Assembly (NCBI RefSeq): GCF_000001735.4
Contig: NC_003070.9
Location: 7,068,001 to 7,132,000 of the forward strand
Length of the DNA: 64,000 nucleotides
Source of the DNA: Arabidopsis thaliana
Lineage: Eukaryota > Streptophyta > Magnoliopsida > Brassicales > Brassicaceae
Reading direction: 5' to 3'
The notes beneath the pieces are model-generated. The model had not been told where the DNA came from, searched no databases, and saw nothing but the letters and a program-made list of their open reading frames with translations. A program made the translations under genes and the position numbers. Within the stretch, counting starts at the first letter, position 1, and the number at the start of each line of letters is the position of its first letter. Of the stretch, positions 58,560 through 64,000 are shown piece after piece.

Positions 58560-58986
58560 CACTGTGAATTTGATTTTCACATACCAAATTGGTTCGGAGG
58601 GAAATCGGAGAAGCTTTGATGTGGGTGAATTTGAGAGAGAGTGAGTGAGAGCAAGTGAAGAAAGGTCTCAAATGGGCCCAAATTATAAAGGCCCGTCGCA
58701 GTGACAAAGATTATCACATTACGAACGATCTAAAACATAAAACCTTCTTTGGTTGGTTGGTTAAGGTATTTATGAAATGTAAGATATCTCAACTCAACAT
58801 TCAAAATCAACAATGTCTATAATATGAACTTTTGAGTCTTAAAAGATGCGACTCTCTGAAGTCAAAGTAAGTGAAGTTTCTAAACGACATGATCAGAGTT
58901 CAACTGTTAAGAGAAATCTATGAAGCAATGGAACAAATGAAGAGTATAAAGAGAGACTCGTGTGTTGTTGAGTTGCTTGGTGTGTC
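58560..58986. other. GCP5 promoter and DPMS1 3' region
   Basis: TGGGCCCA at 58673-58680 and AAGGCCCG nearby fit site II promoter elements for GCP5. The remainder carries the 3' UTR of the minus-strand DPMS1. Confidence 0.55.
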
Positions 58987-60677
<1,691 letters not shown>

Positions 60678-60978
60678 CTCTTCCGGCGAGTTTTGGTAAC
60701 GGTGGTTCCTTCGTCTTAACCCGTGAAATCAGCCGTCGTCTGTACAAAAATAAGGATTAAAATAATGTCAAATATAGGGACTAAAAAGCAAGTTTCTCAA
60801 ATTGGGCCTAATATAAATATGGGCCTATATAAAGCCCAAAAATAAATCAGGAAAGCTTTAAAAGAGGTAAACTCGTCAATCGCATCTGAGTCGCTCTTCT
60901 TTCCTTCCGCCATTTTTTTCTTTCTAGGTTGCAGAGTTAAAGGAGAAGGTTTTCAATTAGGGTTTTGTAGAGAGAAAG
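60678..60978. promoter_or_regulatory. Shared bidirectional promoter of DPMS1 and SmD3
   Basis: Only 301 bases separate the two diverging start codons. The middle holds TGGGCC at 60803-60808 and 60820-60825, a TATATAAA at 60826-60833 pointing towards SmD3, and GCCCA at 60834-60838. Clustered site II elements are typical of promoters for translation and RNA-processing genes. Confidence 0.6.
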
Positions 60979-62371
60979 ATGAGCCGAAGTTTGGGAATAC
61001 CGGTGAAGCTTCTTCACGAGGCCTCAGGTCATATCGTGACGGTGGAGCTAAAGAGCGGCGAGCTTTACAGAGGAAGTATGATTGAGTGTGAGGATAACTG
61101 GAACTGTCAGCTCGAGGATATTACTTATACCGCCAAGGTAATCAACTGATACTCTGAAGATCTCGATTCATTTTATATGAGACTGTTTTTTGAACCATAG
61201 GTTTCGTTTCAATTTCATTGTTTGATGTTAGTGCTGTTAAAACCCTAGATTTGGTGAGCTGGGCAAATTTGCTGGGAAATTTTAGATTGCTTCTTATTTT
61301 AAGTTCTAAGTGAGATTAAGAATCCTTGAAATTCATGCTGTATAAAACCCTAGAATGCGTGATCCTGCCAGTGACATTAGATAAATTTTGACTGTAGGGT
61401 ATAGTCTCCTCTGATTGGTTAAACTTATTATTGATCTATAGGACACATCAATAACTGAGAAGAAAGGTTCTACGTTTGTGCTTTGTAACGTTTTATCCAA
61501 AGCCTAAGTTGCTCTTTAGGAATACAGTGGTCAAATGTGAATTATCTGAAGTATGCAGGTCTTAAAGCGTCCTCTTATTTGCGGATTATTGTGCCGTATG
61601 GGTTTTGAGTCAACCTGTAATTATTGGGAAAAGAACTACATGTAGTTCTCAATTCAGAAAGTCTTAACTCTTTAAGTGTTATTCTTCATAGTATACATAA
61701 ATAATCTGTCAACTTAATGGGTTTGTTTGTTAATTGTCACTGAACTTTTGTTTTGGGTTTTCCAATGCTGTGTTACAGGATGGTAAGGTATCACAGCTTG
61801 AGCATGTCTTCATTCGAGGCAGTAAAGTCAGGTGCTGTACTTGTTTCCTTGTTTATGTAATTCATGGGATCATTCTTGTTAACCCTAGCTGTTTAGTAAT
61901 TGACCTGCGGATATATCTTGACAGGTTTATGGTCATACCAGACATTCTCAAACATGCTCCAATGTTCAAGCGGTTAGATGCTAGAATCAAGGTATATATG
62001 CTTTTTGAACCCTGGATGCAGAATGATATTAGGATCTCTATACATATCTCCAACAAACATCTTACCTTACTTGCTTAATCAATGTAGGGAAAGAGCTCAT
62101 CACTGGGTGTTGGCAGAGGTAGAGGTGCAATGCGAGGGAAAGTAAGTTCACCCTCTCTCTCTTATGATTTAGTGCTCATGAATGCAATGTTAGGAAGTTT
62201 TATGGAACTTGTTAAGATGTTCAAATCCTTGTTATCCCTTAATGGTTTGTTTCTTCTTTGTCACTACTAATGGTTAGATTCTTGAATCTTTGTGATATTA
62301 TCTTAAAGCCGGCTGCCGGGCCCGGGCGTGGAACTGGAGGAAGGGGAGCGGTACCACCTGTGAGGAGATGA
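60979..62371 (+). CDS. SMD3B: Small nuclear ribonucleoprotein SmD3
   Basis: Five exons (60979-61137, 61779-61831, 61925-61991, 62088-62141, 62309-62371) give 131 residues. Sm motif 1 is seen in [20 protein letters not shown] with NWNCQLEDI, and Sm motif 2 in [19 protein letters not shown]. The C-terminal tail is rich in RG/GRG ([20 protein letters not shown]), the expected target of symmetric arginine methylation by PRMT5. SmD3 is one of seven core proteins of U1, U2, U4 and U5 snRNPs in the spliceosome. Arabidopsis has two SmD3 genes; by order this is At1g20580, called SmD3-b from memory. It diverges from DPMS1 over a 301-base promoter. Confidence 0.96.
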
Positions 62372-63199
62372 TTGATTTTACGCTCAACATGTAAGCTTTG
62401 ATTCTGGGATAGTCTTTCTGTGATATCCAGGTGAAAGCCGCCTTTCTTGGTTCTGTCATTAATGCTTTAGAGAACACTGTAAAACCAAACAAGAGAGAGA
62501 GATATCCAGATGCACTACTAGTTCTGTATTTTGGGTTACCAAGATGTTTGAATCATTGACAAGTTTTCGTTGTGATCTATTTTCTTCTTTGCGCATTCTC
62601 CATTTCTGACAGTAGATGAGTAAAACAAAGTACATTGTTTTCATAAAGGTCTTAATAAGACTAAGATCAGAAAACAAAGTTGGTCATTTATAACATTAAT
62701 AATATAAGCTAGAAAATAATATTGTACTTGTATTTTCAACATGTAAAACCTTGTCTACTGCTATTTTCCCAAATTATCCAAAAAATTTCCAAAATGACTT
62801 GTACAATATTTAGTCTATAAAAGTTTAGTTCCAGAGTACCAGCAAACACCAAAACGACTTGTAGAAGAATATTTGATGGAGTGTAGAGGTTCGGTTCCTG
62901 AGTAATATTAACCAAAATGGGTCATAGAGTTTCCTGAGTATTTTACAACGATTATACATGAAATTAGTAGGATCAATTCACAAGTTGAATATAGGAAAGC
63001 ATGATATCAAAAGATTCTTTTTATTCTCTCTCAAGTGAAGAAAGATCTTAAAGACCTTAAAAAGAGAAGAACCGAACCAACCATTGTACATATCCCATTT
63101 GGGCAACTTGCTCTATCTCTCTTTCTCTCACACTCTTTTTGTTCAAAAGAAAAACTCGAGTTATGTCATATTAGATTCTTATTATAGTTTTTTCCTCCC
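62372..63199. other. Convergent 3' region, no gene seen
   Basis: Follows the SmD3 stop codon and precedes the stop of the minus-strand cyclin; both 3' UTRs lie here. No open frame of interest. Confidence 0.55.
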
Positions 63200-64000
63200 T
63201 TAAAGCAGAAACCCAGCTGGTTCACTTCTTGCAGCATGAAAGAACTTAGATGTGTTGTACTTCCTGTGAGCTTCCCTGTTCCTGCCTTGTGATGAAAAGC
63301 AACCATCTTTCTCGCACATGCCCTAGGAAAAAACACAAAACCCATTGTCAGGATTCCAAAATCTCATGTCATCGGGTTTTCAAAAAAATTCGAAACAATC
63401 AATGTATGTTCTTACAGTAGCTGTTCTTCGTTGTAGCCTGTGTGAAACTCACAGGTTTTGCTCCATTCTTCAAATCCCTTAAGTGTACACTGAGCAGTGT
63501 AGATTGCTGAGGCCGCCAGCTTAGATGGAAGATACTCTAGCATCTCATACTCCACAAGGCAAAGCTCGATCATAAAGAATGATAAAATCTCAAGCTGACA
63601 CCACAATTGCATATACCACACCGATTTAGATATTAGGCCTGATGGTTTCCGGACATAATGATTCAAGCTTTTTTAGTTAGGGAGATATATACCTTCTTGT
63701 CAGATTGGGCAGCTTTGAGAAATCGTTTCATGAAAACATATGGAGTTGGTAGAGAGAAATTGAATTGCAAGGTGTTGGCCATTAGCTTCTCCTGCAATAG
63801 AAACCAAAAACAGGTAAATTCAACTATGAAGCATCAACCAGTGGTAGTTAATGATCAAGACAAAGTTGTGTATTCACCATATCTAGCACTTCTCTTCTAG
63901 AGTAAGCTTTGTCAGAGATCAAGATGAGATCATCTACCACTGGAACTGAAACTTCTTCATATTTACATGCGAGCAACAAAGCAGTAACACCAACAAGCTG
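63200..64000 (-). CDS. B2-type cyclin, C-terminal part (continues beyond the window)
   Basis: Visible exons are 64000-63878 (partial), 63791-63693, 63594-63416 and 63322-63200, with phases that fit. They encode the end of the cyclin box N domain ([20 protein letters not shown], then [12 protein letters not shown]) and the cyclin C domain ([40 protein letters not shown]). The tail ends [24 protein letters not shown] and the [14 protein letters not shown] stretch are typical of plant mitotic B-type cyclins of group B2, which activate CDK at G2/M. By order it is At1g20590 or the neighbouring CYCB2;3; I cannot say which because the N-terminal half is missing. Confidence 0.88.

Overview
The window is nuclear DNA of a Brassicaceae plant. 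Split genes with GT/AG introns, a Ty3/gypsy retrotransposon, a plant tRNA-Pro, two tandem dehydrins and a jasmonate-type acyl-CoA synthetase cluster all point to Arabidopsis. From memory, the gene order and protein sequences match Arabidopsis thaliana chromosome 1 around At1g20390 to At1g20590. Locus numbers given below are recall from that order, not database results.

Layout. 1-7764: 3' part of a Tat-lineage Ty3/gypsy element: protease end, a pol frame with RT, two RNase H domains and integrase, a spliced gene on the opposite strand, then the 3' LTR. 7765-11048: degraded intergenic DNA with an unknown exon pair split by a 569-bp insertion with a 9-bp target duplication, and a 160-bp Harbinger-like MITE. 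11049-15821: Pus10-type pseudouridine synthase, tRNA-Pro(TGG) and a small unknown protein. 16722-21107: dehydrins COR47 and ERD10 with a duplicated, DRE-rich regulatory module. 23505-26765: a small two-helix membrane protein and a SAUR. 26978-37856: four tandem 4CL-like peroxisomal acyl-CoA synthetases ending in OPCL1, all on the minus strand. 38922-42377: a DUF241 protein and a DUF630/DUF632 protein. 44652-49936: a WD40 protein and an O-fucosyltransferase. 51927-60677: AAE1, gamma-tubulin complex protein 5 and DPMS1. 60979-64000: SmD3 and the C-terminal part of a B2-type cyclin.

Functional themes. COR47 and ERD10 are cold and dehydration protectants under CBF/DREB-type control, and their upstream modules were duplicated with the genes. 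The 4CL-like cluster feeds OPDA-derived and similar acids into peroxisomal beta-oxidation; every copy encodes a C-terminal SKL. Two of the four copies carry one-base indels in homopolymers that cut off the C-terminal catalytic region and SKL, while the more than 80 exons I joined in neighbouring genes keep frame. AAE1, 14 kb away, also ends in SKL. The remaining genes are conserved housekeeping functions. I found no wholly unknown multi-gene system. The least explained items are the TAG-CAG-TTA junction inside pol, the TATA-equipped antisense gene of the retroelement, the interrupted unknown exon near 8.5-9.5 kb, and the conserved distal non-coding blocks of the dehydrin pair.
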